Notes under the pieces: generated by a model
Database searches by the model: none
Seen by the model: the letters and a program-made list of their open reading frames with translations, nothing else
What the model was told of the DNA's origin: nothing
Assembly (NCBI RefSeq): GCF_000334895.1
Contig: NZ_BAFM01000005.1
Location: 114,825-178,824, forward strand
Direction of reading: 5' to 3'
Source: Halococcus agarilyticus
GTDB lineage: Archaea > Halobacteriota > Halobacteria > Halobacteriales > Halococcaceae
Length of the DNA stretch: 64,000 bases
Shown here: positions 16,531 through 25,308 of the stretch, piece after piece
Layout of the letters: each line of letters opens with the position of its first letter
Numbering within the stretch: position 1 is the first letter of the stretch
Position numbers and translations under genes: made by a program

Positions 16531-17523
16531 ATGGCGACGGAACAATCATCCGAGTCGGGTGTACAGGGCAGTTCGGGTATCTACGGCGGCGCGGTTCGCT
16601 GGCTCGAAAACTTGAGCGAAACCGCGTTCGCGTATCTCCTGCTGACACCGGCGTTCCTGTTGCTCGCGGTGATCTCCTTCTGGCCGCTCGCGAGCACGTT
16701 CGAGATGTCGCTCCACGCCGACAGCCTCCGGGGGGCACAGCAACTCGGCGAGTTCGTCGGCCTCCGGAACTACGTCGCGCTGCTCACCGGCCAGCTCGAC
16801 ACTGTGGCGCTCCCACAGCCGTTCCTCGACCTGAGCCAGCCGTTCAAGAGCGCGCTGCCGGTGACGATCATCTTCACCGTCGTGGCGGTGTTCTTCGAGA
16901 CCATCATCGGCTTCGGCCAGGCGCTGGTGCTCGACCAGGACTTCCGAGGCCGGCGGTGGGTCCGGGTCGCGATCATCATCCCGTGGGCAGTCCCGATCGT
17001 GATCCAGGGGATGATCTTCTTCCTCCTCTTCCAGCCCGGGATCGGCTTCGGCGTCGACGTCGTCGAGGCGCTCGGCGGATCGGGAACGCCGCTGGTCAAC
17101 AGCGCCGAGGCGCTCCCCATCATCATCCTCGCCGACGTCTGGAAGACCACCGCGTTCATGGCGCTCCTGATTCTCGCCGGACTGCAGAGCGTCGACCGGA
17201 GCCTCTACGACGTGGCGAAGGTCTCGGGCGCGACGAAGTGGCAGTCGTTCAAGATGATCACCTTCCCCCTAATCTTGCCGACGGTGCTGGTCGCGATGTT
17301 GTTCCGGACGATCTCGTCGATGCGGATCTACGGCCTGATCGAGACGACCAGCAGCTGTACGACGGTCCCGTCGCTGTCGTGTCTCGTGGTGTCGACGTTC
17401 AGTACGAGGCGGTACGGGACCGCGGCGGCGGTGGCGTTCGTGACGGCGGCGATCATCGCGGTCGTGGTGTCGGTGTACATCGTCCGGTTCTGGCAGAACT
17501 CCAGCGACGGGAGCGGGATCTGA
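16531..17523 (+). CDS. Sugar ABC transporter permease, MalF/UgpA type
   Basis: A 330-residue inner-membrane permease with six helices (first at about residues 30-52; the others after residue 105). The EAA loop that docks the ATPase is recognisable in DVAKVSGATKWQSFKMITFP. Residues 271-295 (TTSSCTTVPSLSCLVVST) are unusual in having two Cys near the membrane surface. It begins one base after the stop of the binding protein. Together with the next permease it forms the channel of the importer. Confidence 0.9.
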   Translation: MATEQSSESGVQGSSGIYGGAVRWLENLSETAFAYLLLTPAFLLLAVISFWPLASTFEMSLHADSLRGAQQLGEFVGLRNYVALLTGQLDTVALPQPFLDLSQPFKSALPVTIIFTVVAVFFETIIGFGQALVLDQDFRGRRWVRVAIIIPWAVPIVIQGMIFFLLFQPGIGFGVDVVEALGGSGTPLVNSAEALPIIILADVWKTTAFMALLILAGLQSVDRSLYDVAKVSGATKWQSFKMITFPLILPTVLVAMLFRTISSMRIYGLIETTSSCTTVPSLSCLVVSTFSTRRYGTAAAVAFVTAAIIAVVVSVYIVRFWQNSSDGSGI

Positions 17524-17524
17524 G

Positions 17525-18466
17525 ATGGCGGGCGCACAAGCCGAGAGCCAGGCCGGCGACACCGAGAACGAGGGCGGGCCGTTCACCCGGTGGGTTCGGG
17601 GATCGATCCGGAACCCCGACCGGACCTATCGTGCGATGTTCTACGTCGTGACGATCTTCTTCCTCATCACGACGCTGTTCCCGTTCTACTGGCTGCTCGT
17701 GCTCGCGCTCACACCACAGAACGCGATCATCGACATGGGGCTCCTCCCCAAGGGGTTCAATCCCGAGGCGTTCATCACCGTGTTCGAGCGCCTCCCCTTC
17801 CACATCTACCTGTTCAACAGCTTCGTGATCGCGCTCGGGACCACGATCGTGGTGCTCGTGCTGGCGAGCCTCGCGGGCTACGTCTTCGGCCGGCTCGACT
17901 TCCCGGGGCGGGGGATCCTGATGCTCCTCGTACTCGCGATCTCGTACTTCCCGCCGGCAGCGTTCCTGCTCCCACTCTTTCGGCTGTTCACGGGGAACGT
18001 CGAGATCTTCGGCCTGACCAGCCCGATGCTGTTCAACACCCCACTCGGGATCGGGCTCCCGCTCAGCGCGCTGTTCATGCCGTTATCGATCTTCATTCTC
18101 ACCACCTTCTACGGGCAGATCCCCGACGGGCTGGAGGACGCTGCCCGGGTCGAAGGGACCACGCGGCTGGGGGCGCTGTTTCGCGTCATCATCCCGCTGT
18201 CGGCACCGGGCGTGGCGACCGCGGGCGTGCTCACCTTCATCAACGTCTACAACGAGTTCTTCTTCTCCTTCCTGATGACCAACGGCCAGGCACAGAACTG
18301 GGCCCCGCTCGTGTGGGGCATTCTGGGCTATCAGACCCAGTACACCGCCTCGTACAACCTGATGGCGGCCGCGAGCATCATCGGCGTGTTGCCGGTGGCG
18401 ATCCTCGTGGTCGTCGCCCAGGAACGCATCGTCAGCGGTCTCACCAGCGGCGCACTCAAGGAGTAA
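17525..18466 (+). CDS. Sugar ABC transporter permease, MalG/UgpE type
   Basis: A 313-residue permease with six helices; the first spans about residues 39-62. The EAA loop is ...DGLEDAARVEGTTRLGALFR, slightly degenerate but in the right place (about 200-220). The N-terminal 30 residues are hydrophilic and acidic, typical of haloarchaea. It starts one base after the preceding stop, so it is co-translated with its partner. Confidence 0.9.
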   Translation: MAGAQAESQAGDTENEGGPFTRWVRGSIRNPDRTYRAMFYVVTIFFLITTLFPFYWLLVLALTPQNAIIDMGLLPKGFNPEAFITVFERLPFHIYLFNSFVIALGTTIVVLVLASLAGYVFGRLDFPGRGILMLLVLAISYFPPAAFLLPLFRLFTGNVEIFGLTSPMLFNTPLGIGLPLSALFMPLSIFILTTFYGQIPDGLEDAARVEGTTRLGALFRVIIPLSAPGVATAGVLTFINVYNEFFFSFLMTNGQAQNWAPLVWGILGYQTQYTASYNLMAAASIIGVLPVAILVVVAQERIVSGLTSGALKE

Positions 18467-18469
18467 CTC

Positions 18470-19651
18470 ATGGCAAAAGTCACACTCGAACACGTCACGA
18501 AACGCTTCGACGACGTCGTCGCGGTCGACGACATGAACCTCGAGATTCCGGACGGGGAGTTCGTCACCCTCGTGGGGCCGTCGGGCTGTGGGAAGTCGAC
18601 GACGATGGAGACCGTCGCCGGGCTGACCACGCCCACCGAGGGGACCATCCACATCGGGGATCGGGAGGTGACGAACCTCCCGCCGAAGGACCGCGGGGTC
18701 GCGATGGTGTTCCAGAACATCGCGCTGTTCCCGCACATGGACGTCTACGACAACATCAGTTTCGGGCTCCGGCTCCGGGACTTCGACAAGGACGAGACCG
18801 ACCGTCGGGTCGACAACGCGGCCGAGATCGTCCAGATGGGCGGGATGCTCGACCGGATGCCGAGCGAGATGTCGGGCGGCCAGCGCCAGCGGGTCGCGAT
18901 CGCGCGGGCGCTGGTGCGCGAACCCGACGTGTTCTTGATGGACGAGCCGCTCGCCAACCTCGACGCGAAGCTCCGGGTCCACATGCGGACCGAACTCCAG
19001 CGCATCCACCGCGAGCTCGGAACCACGGTGATCTACGTCACCCACGACCAGGCGGAGGCGATGACGATGTCCGATCGGATCGCGGTGATCGACGGCGGCA
19101 AACTCCAGCAGATCGATCCACCCCTCACCTGCTACAACGAGCCGGCGAACCTGTTCGTCGCAGGGTTCATCGGCTCACCGAGCATGAACTTCGCCGAGGG
19201 GACCGTCGGCGCGAACGGGTTCGAATCCGACCACATCGACGTGGAGTTCGATCCCGGTACGATCGGTGTCGCCGAGGGCGATGCGGTCACGCTCGGGGTC
19301 CGGCCCGAGGACGTCTACCCGACCGACGCCGCGGGATCGGTGTCGCACGCGACGAGCGAGATCGAGACCACCACCGACGTGCTCGAACCGATGGGCGACG
19401 AGATCTTCGTCTACCTCCTGCTCGCCGAAGAGGCGGAAACCGACCTCGAAGACCCCGAGGCGGGCGATCAGCTCCTGATGAGCGTCGATCCCGCCTCGGA
19501 CATCGAGGAGGACCAGACGATGCGGGTGGTGCTCGACCGCGAGAAGATCCACCTCTTCGACACGGAGTCGGGCGAAGCGATCGCCCACGGCCTCGTCCAG
19601 CCGGCGCAAGCCGAGGGCGCAGCCGGGACCGAAGCGGAGGGTGACGACTGA
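18470..19651 (+). CDS. Sugar ABC transporter ATPase, MsmX/UgpC type
   Basis: A 393-residue ATPase that powers the sugar importer. Walker A is GPSGCGKST (about residues 37-45), the Q-loop FQNIALFPHM, the signature MSGGQRQRVAIARAL, Walker B VFLMDEPLANLDA and the switch His in YVTHDQAEAM. The C-terminal 150 residues are the regulatory OB-fold part; it includes an acidic insertion (EEAETDLEDPEAGDQ) and an Ala/Glu-rich tail. A GGAG ribosome binding site overlaps the end of the permease gene. Such ATPases can serve several importers. Confidence 0.93.
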   Translation: MAKVTLEHVTKRFDDVVAVDDMNLEIPDGEFVTLVGPSGCGKSTTMETVAGLTTPTEGTIHIGDREVTNLPPKDRGVAMVFQNIALFPHMDVYDNISFGLRLRDFDKDETDRRVDNAAEIVQMGGMLDRMPSEMSGGQRQRVAIARALVREPDVFLMDEPLANLDAKLRVHMRTELQRIHRELGTTVIYVTHDQAEAMTMSDRIAVIDGGKLQQIDPPLTCYNEPANLFVAGFIGSPSMNFAEGTVGANGFESDHIDVEFDPGTIGVAEGDAVTLGVRPEDVYPTDAAGSVSHATSEIETTTDVLEPMGDEIFVYLLLAEEAETDLEDPEAGDQLLMSVDPASDIEEDQTMRVVLDREKIHLFDTESGEAIAHGLVQPAQAEGAAGTEAEGDD

Positions 19652-19653
19652 CG

Positions 19654-19857
19654 ATGGTCACCGAGCTCGGCCTGTTCTACGTCGGCGGGATGACGCTACT
19701 CTTCGTCTTCTGGGCGTACGGCATCGTCTCGTTCGTGCTCGACGTGAAGAACAAGTTCATCCCGCTCGTCCGTCAGTACCGCCGCGGGCGGCGGCGCGAG
19801 AAGGAGGAAGCCGAACGCGACGCCGGGCGCGACGAGCGCGAGCAACAACTGTACTGA
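19654..19857 (+). CDS. Small one-TM protein of the sugar ABC operon
   Basis: A 67-residue protein with a single helix (about residues 5-31, VGGMTLLFVFWAYGIVSFVL) and a strongly basic, then mixed-charge cytoplasmic tail (RRGRRREKEEAERDAG). It begins two bases after the ATPase stop, so it belongs to the operon. Its function is unknown; an accessory or anchoring role for the importer is only inference from position. Confidence 0.75.
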   Translation: MVTELGLFYVGGMTLLFVFWAYGIVSFVLDVKNKFIPLVRQYRRGRRREKEEAERDAGRDEREQQLY

Positions 19858-19920
19858 CCGACGATCCGAACTCACGACGGAACGGTATCCTTACAATCCG
19901 CCACGCCCTATTCTGCCCCT

Positions 19921-21018
19921 GTGTCCTCTTCTCCCCCTCCACGCGTCGGGATCATCGGTCTCGGGAACATCGGCCGGTTCCACGCCGACCGCCTCGTCGA
20001 TCACGGCGTCGACCTCGCCGGCGGCGTCGACATCGATCCCGACGTCCGAAATCGCTTCGCCGACGCGTACGCGACCGACACCTACGAGACCGCCAGCGAT
20101 CTGTTTGCAGTCGCCGACGCGGTGATCGTCGCGACGCCGAACCGCTTCCACGAGGAGTACGCCGTCGACGCGCTCGAACACGATGTCCACGTGCTCCTCG
20201 AAAAGCCGCTTGCACACTCGATCGAGAGCGCCGAGGGGATCGTGGCCGCCGCCGAGGCGAGCGACGGGTTCGTGATGACGGGCTTCAAGAACCGCTTCGC
20301 CAACCCGGTCGAAGTCATAAAGAGCTTCCAGGAGCAGGGCCGGTTCGGCACCACGCGCCACGTCGAGGCGAACTACATCCGGCGGCGCGGCATCCCGGGG
20401 CGTGGCTCGTGGTTCACGAGCCAGGCGACCTCCGGCGGCGGATCGCTGATCGACATCGGGATCCACGCGATCGACCTCGCGCTTCACTTCCTCGATTTCC
20501 CCGAGGTCGTCGAGGTATCCGCGACGACGCGGTCGGCGTTCGGCGCGCGCGAGGACTACGCCTACATCGACATGTGGGGCGAGGACCTCGGACCGGGCGG
20601 GTTCGACGTCGACGACTCCGTGAGCGCGTTCATCCGGTGTGCGGACGGCTCGACGGTGAGTCTGGAGGCGGCGTGGGCGACCAACCGCCCGACCAACCAC
20701 GAGTTCCTCGTCCGTGGCACCGACGCGGGGGCGTGTTTCGACCGCCAGGAGAACAGCCTGAAGCTCTACGAGAGCAGCAAGGAGGGCGTCGATCACCTCG
20801 CCGACACCGACGTCACGACCCGCTCGAACGACGCCATGGCGGCCGAGCAGCGGGCGTTCCTCGACGCGGTCGAGCGCGGCGAGTCGCCCGAGCGGAACAC
20901 GCTCGAAGAGGGGCTCGCGGTCCAGCGCGTGATCGACGCCATCTACCGTTCCTCGGAGGCGGGCCGCGCGATCCGGCTCGACGACGCGACCCAGGAGACC
21001 CCGGTCGAGATCGACTGA
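19921..21018 (+). CDS. Gfo/Idh/MocA family NAD(P)-dependent dehydrogenase (first of three)
   Basis: A 365-residue oxidoreductase with an N-terminal Rossmann fold (VGIIGLGNIG) and the family lysine in LLEKPLAHS, followed by the C-terminal substrate domain with GGSLIDIGIHAIDLALHF, where the Asp and His should act in catalysis. Members oxidise a hydroxyl of sugars or cyclitols. The start is GTG at 19921, 63 bases past the ABC operon; a weak TTAC-type box lies about 30 bases upstream. Its substrate is presumably the sugar imported by the neighbouring transporter or a product of it. Confidence 0.87.
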   Translation: MSSSPPPRVGIIGLGNIGRFHADRLVDHGVDLAGGVDIDPDVRNRFADAYATDTYETASDLFAVADAVIVATPNRFHEEYAVDALEHDVHVLLEKPLAHSIESAEGIVAAAEASDGFVMTGFKNRFANPVEVIKSFQEQGRFGTTRHVEANYIRRRGIPGRGSWFTSQATSGGGSLIDIGIHAIDLALHFLDFPEVVEVSATTRSAFGAREDYAYIDMWGEDLGPGGFDVDDSVSAFIRCADGSTVSLEAAWATNRPTNHEFLVRGTDAGACFDRQENSLKLYESSKEGVDHLADTDVTTRSNDAMAAEQRAFLDAVERGESPERNTLEEGLAVQRVIDAIYRSSEAGRAIRLDDATQETPVEID

Positions 21019-21182
21019 GCCGTATCGGCCGACGATCGCGGGGGTCGGGGGCCCTGAACGTCTGTTCGCGCGGTCGTCGTGGCGTGTCACGTGGACGGTG
21101 GCGTGCTCACGGTGCCGCTCGGCGGACAGTCACACGAGACCTGCGAGTTCCTCGCCGATTGGCGCTGGATCACAACCCGGAG

Positions 21183-21189
21183 AATTAAG
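21183..21189 (+). promoter_or_regulatory. TATA-like box of second Gfo/Idh/MocA gene
   Basis: AATTAAG, 24-30 bases before the ATG at 21213, in a leaderless arrangement. Confidence 0.5.
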
Positions 21190-21212
21190 ACGACATCGAC
21201 TGTGATGCCGAC

Positions 21213-22334
21213 ATGGCACTGAAGATCGGCGTTCTCGGCTACCGGTTCATGGGGCGGGCCCACTCGAACGCGTTCGCACGACTCCCGATGTTCTTCCCCG
21301 ACGCGCCCGACCTCGAACGACACACCCTGGTCGGCCGCGACGAGGACGCGCTCGCGGACGCTGCGGATCGGCTGGACTTCGCCACCACCGCCACCGACTG
21401 GGAGACGGCGATCGACGACGTGGACGTGTTCTACAACCTCGGGCCGAACTTCGTCCATCCCGAGCCCTCGATCGCGGCGCTCGAATCGGACGTCCCGGTG
21501 TTCTGTGAGAAGCCGCTCGCACCGACCCTGGAGGACGCCGAGCGGATGGCCGGGGCGGCCGAGGAGAGCGACGCGATCGCGGGCTGTGCGTTCAACTACC
21601 GGTTCGTGCCCGCGATCCAGTACGCGAAGAACCTGATCGAAGCGGGCGAGCTCGGCGCGATCCGCCAGGTTCGCGGGAAGTACCTTCAGGACTGGGGTGT
21701 CGATCCCGCGGAGCCGTGGTCGTGGCGGATGGACGAGGAGCTTGCCGGCAGTGGCGCGCTCGGCGATCTCGGTGCGCACACGATCGACCTCGCGCGATTC
21801 CTCGTCGGCGACCGCGCAGGCGCGATCGAGCGAATCAGCGGCCAGCTCCGGACGTTCGTCGACGAGCGGCCCGTCGATGGCGACGGTAGCGGGAACGAAA
21901 CCCGCGAGGTCACCGTTGACGACGCGTACTCGGCCCAGGCCGAATTCGCCAACGGTGCGATGGGCACCTTCGAGGCCTCGCGGGTCGCCGACGGCCACAA
22001 GAACGATCACACGATCGCGATCCACGGGACGGAGGGCAGCCTCCGGTTCTCGCTCGAACGTCTCAACGAACTCGAACTGCTCCGTGATGGCGATCGGGGT
22101 TACGAAACGGTGCTCGTCACCGACGCCGACGACCCCTACGTCGATCACTGGTGGCCACCGGGCCACGTCCTCGGCTGGGAACACACCTTCGTTCACGAGG
22201 ACTACGAATTCCTGTCGGCGGTCGCTGGGGACGGGGCGTTCCACCCCTCCTTCGCCGACGGTCTCGCCGTCCAGCGGGCGCTCGACGCGATCGAGCGCAG
22301 CGACGACCGCGGCGAGTGGGTCGCGGTCGAGTGA
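21213..22334 (+). CDS. Gfo/Idh/MocA family dehydrogenase (second of three)
   Basis: A 373-residue oxidoreductase. The Rossmann motif is unusual (IGVLGYRFMGRAH, with Tyr-Arg replacing Gly at the third position), a form seen in a subgroup of this family. The catalytic lysine motif is CEKPLAPT and the substrate-domain motif is SGALGDLGAHTIDLARF. The C-terminus is long and includes YVDHWWPPGHVLGWEHTF, rich in His and Trp, which probably lines the sugar site. It has its own promoter, so it is regulated separately from the first dehydrogenase. Confidence 0.87.
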   Translation: MALKIGVLGYRFMGRAHSNAFARLPMFFPDAPDLERHTLVGRDEDALADAADRLDFATTATDWETAIDDVDVFYNLGPNFVHPEPSIAALESDVPVFCEKPLAPTLEDAERMAGAAEESDAIAGCAFNYRFVPAIQYAKNLIEAGELGAIRQVRGKYLQDWGVDPAEPWSWRMDEELAGSGALGDLGAHTIDLARFLVGDRAGAIERISGQLRTFVDERPVDGDGSGNETREVTVDDAYSAQAEFANGAMGTFEASRVADGHKNDHTIAIHGTEGSLRFSLERLNELELLRDGDRGYETVLVTDADDPYVDHWWPPGHVLGWEHTFVHEDYEFLSAVAGDGAFHPSFADGLAVQRALDAIERSDDRGEWVAVE

Positions 22335-22387
22335 GCGCCGGACCGACCCGTCAGGAGAGTCGAGGCGCGAGCGAGTAGTGCAGCACG

Positions 22388-22393
22388 TTTATT
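22388..22393 (+). promoter_or_regulatory. TATA-like box of third Gfo/Idh/MocA gene
   Basis: TTTATT lies 26-31 bases before the ATG at 22419 and decides the start: the in-frame codon at 22392 would fall inside the box. Confidence 0.55.
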
Positions 22394-22418
22394 GACGGAA
22401 CGGTACTCGGGACGGACG

Positions 22419-23423
22419 ATGCCACGGGCAACACCGCTGCGAGTCGGAGTCATCGGCACCGGCTACATCGGCACGACGGTCGGCGGGCAGTTCCACCGCC
22501 ATCCGGACGCGACCGTCGCGGCGATCACCGACATCGCCCCCGAGCCCCGTGCCGAGGCCGCGGCCGCGTTCGGCGTCGGCGAGGACTCGCTGTACGACGA
22601 TTTCCGGGCGATGATCGAGGAAGCGTCGCTCGACGCGATCCTCGTCGGGACGCCGCACACCCTCCACTACGACCAGGTGATGGCGGGGTTCGACCACGAC
22701 CTCCACGTGTTCTGTGACAAGCCGCTGACGACGGATCTCGGCCGTGCCCGGGAGATCGCCGAGCGCGCCGAGACGAGCGATCGAACCCTGATGGTGGGGT
22801 ATCAGCGCCACCTCAATCCGGCGTTCGTGGCGGCGCGCGAACGGTTCCGCGAGAGCGAGCCGCAGTGGATCACCGCGGAGATCACCCAGAACTGGCTGTC
22901 CGACTTCACGGGCACGTGGCGGACCGATCCCGACCTCTCGGGTGGCGGGATGCTCTACGATACCGGGAGCCACCTGCTCGACGCGGTGCTCTGGACCACA
23001 GGACTGAAGCCGACGGCGGTCTCCTCGCGGATGCGCTTCGCGGACGACGAGCAGCGGGTCGACGCCGAGACCACGGTGTTGATCGAGTTCGCGAACGGGG
23101 CGACCGCGAACGTCTCGGTCTCGGGCGATTCGCCCTGCGTTCGCGAGCACATCCACTGCTGGGACGACGACGGCGCGGTGTACCTCGACGGCCGGGAGTG
23201 GGAGCCGCGGACGGTCACGGAGATCGACGCCGAGAGCACCGAGCACAGCCCCTATATCGACCGAAACGAGGGGCCGAACAAGGCCGAGGCGTTCCTCACG
23301 GCGATCGACGAGGACCGTGCGCCGCCAGCGACGGCCCGCGACGCGCTGCGCGTGACCGCCGTGACCGAGGCGGCCTACGAGGCCGCCCGCTCGGACGAGT
23401 GGGTCGACGTCGCGCTCGACTGA
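22419..23423 (+). CDS. Gfo/Idh/MocA family dehydrogenase (third of three)
   Basis: A 334-residue oxidoreductase with Rossmann motif VGVIGTGYIGTTVGG, lysine motif CDKPLTTD (Asp in place of the usual Glu) and substrate motif GGGMLYDTGSHLLDAVLW, where the usual Asp-x-x-x-His pattern is kept. It is the shortest of the three. Three paralogues of low mutual similarity side by side suggest either successive oxidations or parallel use of several sugars. The fructokinase-like gene follows 58 bases downstream. Confidence 0.87.
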   Translation: MPRATPLRVGVIGTGYIGTTVGGQFHRHPDATVAAITDIAPEPRAEAAAAFGVGEDSLYDDFRAMIEEASLDAILVGTPHTLHYDQVMAGFDHDLHVFCDKPLTTDLGRAREIAERAETSDRTLMVGYQRHLNPAFVAARERFRESEPQWITAEITQNWLSDFTGTWRTDPDLSGGGMLYDTGSHLLDAVLWTTGLKPTAVSSRMRFADDEQRVDAETTVLIEFANGATANVSVSGDSPCVREHIHCWDDDGAVYLDGREWEPRTVTEIDAESTEHSPYIDRNEGPNKAEAFLTAIDEDRAPPATARDALRVTAVTEAAYEAARSDEWVDVALD

Positions 23424-23481
23424 CCGCCGATCGGCGGGCGATGCCTGCAACACCTTTCCCGACGGGCCACGAGCCACCGGT

Positions 23482-24435
23482 ATGACCGATCCCGCGATCC
23501 TCGTCGCCGGCGAGACCCTGATCGACTTCCTGCCCGCGGGGCCGGGACCACTCTCCGGGGTCGAGTCGTTCTCGCGCCGGGCGGGCGGTGCGGCCGCGAA
23601 CGTCGCGATCGGGCTCTCCCGGCTCGACCGCCCGCCGTGGTTCCTGACGAACGTCTCGACCGACGGGTTCGGCGAGTTCCTCGCGACGACGCTCGACGAG
23701 AACGGGGTTCCAGGCCGGCTCGTGACCCGCTCCGATCACCCGACCACGCTCGCGTTCGTCGCCCACGACGCCGACGCCGACCGGAGCTTCACGTTCTACG
23801 GGGCGGACAGCGCCGACGGCCACCTCGATGCGGGCGTCGTTCCGGAACGCGTGCTCGATGGCGTCGAGTGGATCTGTGTCGACGCGCCGGTGGCGCTCGC
23901 GGCCGAACCCGCTCGCTCCGCACTCCTCGATCTCTGCGAGCGCGCCCGCGATCGCGGCTGTCGGGTGGCGTTCGATCCGAACACCAGGCGCGAGCTCTGG
24001 CCCGACGACGAGACCCTCCACGGAACGCTCGATGCCATGCTCGCCCGGACGGACGTCGTCAAGACCTCGGTCGAGGATCTCGACGGGACGTCGCTCGCGG
24101 CCGACGATCCCACCGACCTCGCCACGAACCTGTTCGCGGCCGGGCCGCACACCGTGTTCGTGACGCAGGGAGCCGACGGTTCGCGCGCGCTCGCCGCCGA
24201 CCGTGCGCCGTGGGGAGCCGTCGACGTCTCTCACCCGGGCTACGACGTCGAACCCGTCGACGCGACCGGCGCTGGCGACGCCTTCCTCGCGGGCGTTCTT
24301 TGCGGGCTCGCCGCCGACGAACCGCTCGACGAACTCCTCGGGTTCGCCAACGCGGTCGCCGCGCTCACCACGACCGAGGCGGGGGCGATCGACGCGCTGC
24401 CCGATCGGGACGCCGTGGCGGCACTTCGGGAGTAA
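23482..24435 (+). CDS. PfkB-family sugar kinase (fructokinase-like)
   Basis: A 317-residue ribokinase-family enzyme that phosphorylates a sugar or sugar acid with ATP in the cytoplasm. The N-terminal GGAAANVAIGLSRL and the C-terminal catalytic DATGAGDAFLAGVL (Asp as base, anion hole GAGD) are intact; the ATP region has VTQGADGS. Specificity within PfkB kinases cannot be called from these motifs, although the overall layout is closest to fructokinases. It follows three sugar dehydrogenases in the same direction and is distinct from the KDG kinase at 25309. Confidence 0.85.
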   Translation: MTDPAILVAGETLIDFLPAGPGPLSGVESFSRRAGGAAANVAIGLSRLDRPPWFLTNVSTDGFGEFLATTLDENGVPGRLVTRSDHPTTLAFVAHDADADRSFTFYGADSADGHLDAGVVPERVLDGVEWICVDAPVALAAEPARSALLDLCERARDRGCRVAFDPNTRRELWPDDETLHGTLDAMLARTDVVKTSVEDLDGTSLAADDPTDLATNLFAAGPHTVFVTQGADGSRALAADRAPWGAVDVSHPGYDVEPVDATGAGDAFLAGVLCGLAADEPLDELLGFANAVAALTTTEAGAIDALPDRDAVAALRE

Positions 24436-24511
24436 CTGTTTGTGTGACGAACTCCGCCGCCGAGACCGACTCGGCGACGGGAGAACCGAGCGCCGTCGGC
24501 AGTCGTCGTGT

Positions 24512-24838
24512 TCAGCGACCGTGGTCGGCTTCGGGCTCGTAAATGTGAGCGTGCTTGCCGACCCGTGCCCCGTCGTCGACACGGGCGTTCTCGTGGACGT
24601 GGACGTGCTTTCCCACGCGCGCGTTCTTCCCGACCGACGCACCCGGGTGGACGTGTGCGTGTTTGTCGATGCGAGCACCCGCCTCGACCCGCGCGTTCTC
24701 GTGGATCTCGACGTGTTTCCCGATCCGGGCGTCGGTGCCGACGTGAGCGCCGTCGTGGATCGTGGCGTGCTTGCCGATCCGCGCCCCGTCGTCGACCTGT
24801 GCGCCCCCCTTGATGCGAGCCTTCTTGCCCACGTTCAT
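24512..24838 (-). CDS. Small left-handed beta-helix protein of 16 perfect hexapeptide repeats
   Basis: A 108-residue protein made almost only of hexapeptide repeats. After MNVGKK, 16 six-residue units run without interruption (ARIKGG AQVDDG, ARIGKH ATIHDG and so on) to AHIYEP, followed by a hexapeptide tail. This should fold as about five turns of a left-handed parallel beta-helix. Unlike acetyltransferases of this fold it has no extra domain, no loop for a cofactor and no insertion, but many His (HVHVHEN, KHAHVHP) are stacked in register, which could bind metal or form a trimer core. A start at 24868 is possible, but ATG 24838 begins the repeat pattern. Function unknown. Confidence 0.75.
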   Translation of the reverse strand: MNVGKKARIKGGAQVDDGARIGKHATIHDGAHVGTDARIGKHVEIHENARVEAGARIDKHAHVHPGASVGKNARVGKHVHVHENARVDDGARVGKHAHIYEPEADHGR

Positions 24839-25308
24839 CTCTCCCACACGAAGACGCTCGATCCACATAACGGTTGTCCGGCCGTCGAGTGTGTTCGACC
24901 AGTCACGATTCGGCCGGGACGACGAACCGATCGAGCGATCCGCTGAGACGGATCTGGCACTCGGTCGTACAGCAGAACCGTCGACACTAAAGCGGTGGAT
25001 GAAACGGCTCGAAAAATCGCTTTCGACGGCCAGTCCCGAACTACCGTCTCAGGCACCAGGGACCGCAGCTGCGATGAACGACCACCGGGTGCCCGTGCGT
25101 GGTTCGTCGTTTTTCCGCTCTGCCTTCGTTCGATCCCGTCGATGTTGCCAGTCCATGTCCAAACGAACGATTCACTCGCATTTGAATACTTCGATTCGAT
25201 GACGTTTCTGTCGTGGACGTTCACGAGAGACCGTCGGTCATCGGGTGTATCCGCCACGAACACCACGGGAGCCGCGTCGCAGTCGTGCGGTTCGGGTTCC
25301 GTGCTCGA
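24839..25308. other. Gene-free stretch between hexapeptide protein and KDG kinase
   Basis: About 470 bases with lower GC than the flanks and no convincing reading frame in any phase. No terminal inverted repeats, tRNA-like structure or transposase fragment seen. The part near 24840-24900 must hold the promoter of the hexapeptide gene; the rest is unexplained. Confidence 0.5.

Noticed and set aside
24835..25266. A 143-codon minus-strand frame in the gap before kdgK.
   Set aside because: Basic, Ser/Arg-rich translation unlike the acidic proteins of this organism and no ribosome binding site or promoter; treated as non-coding.
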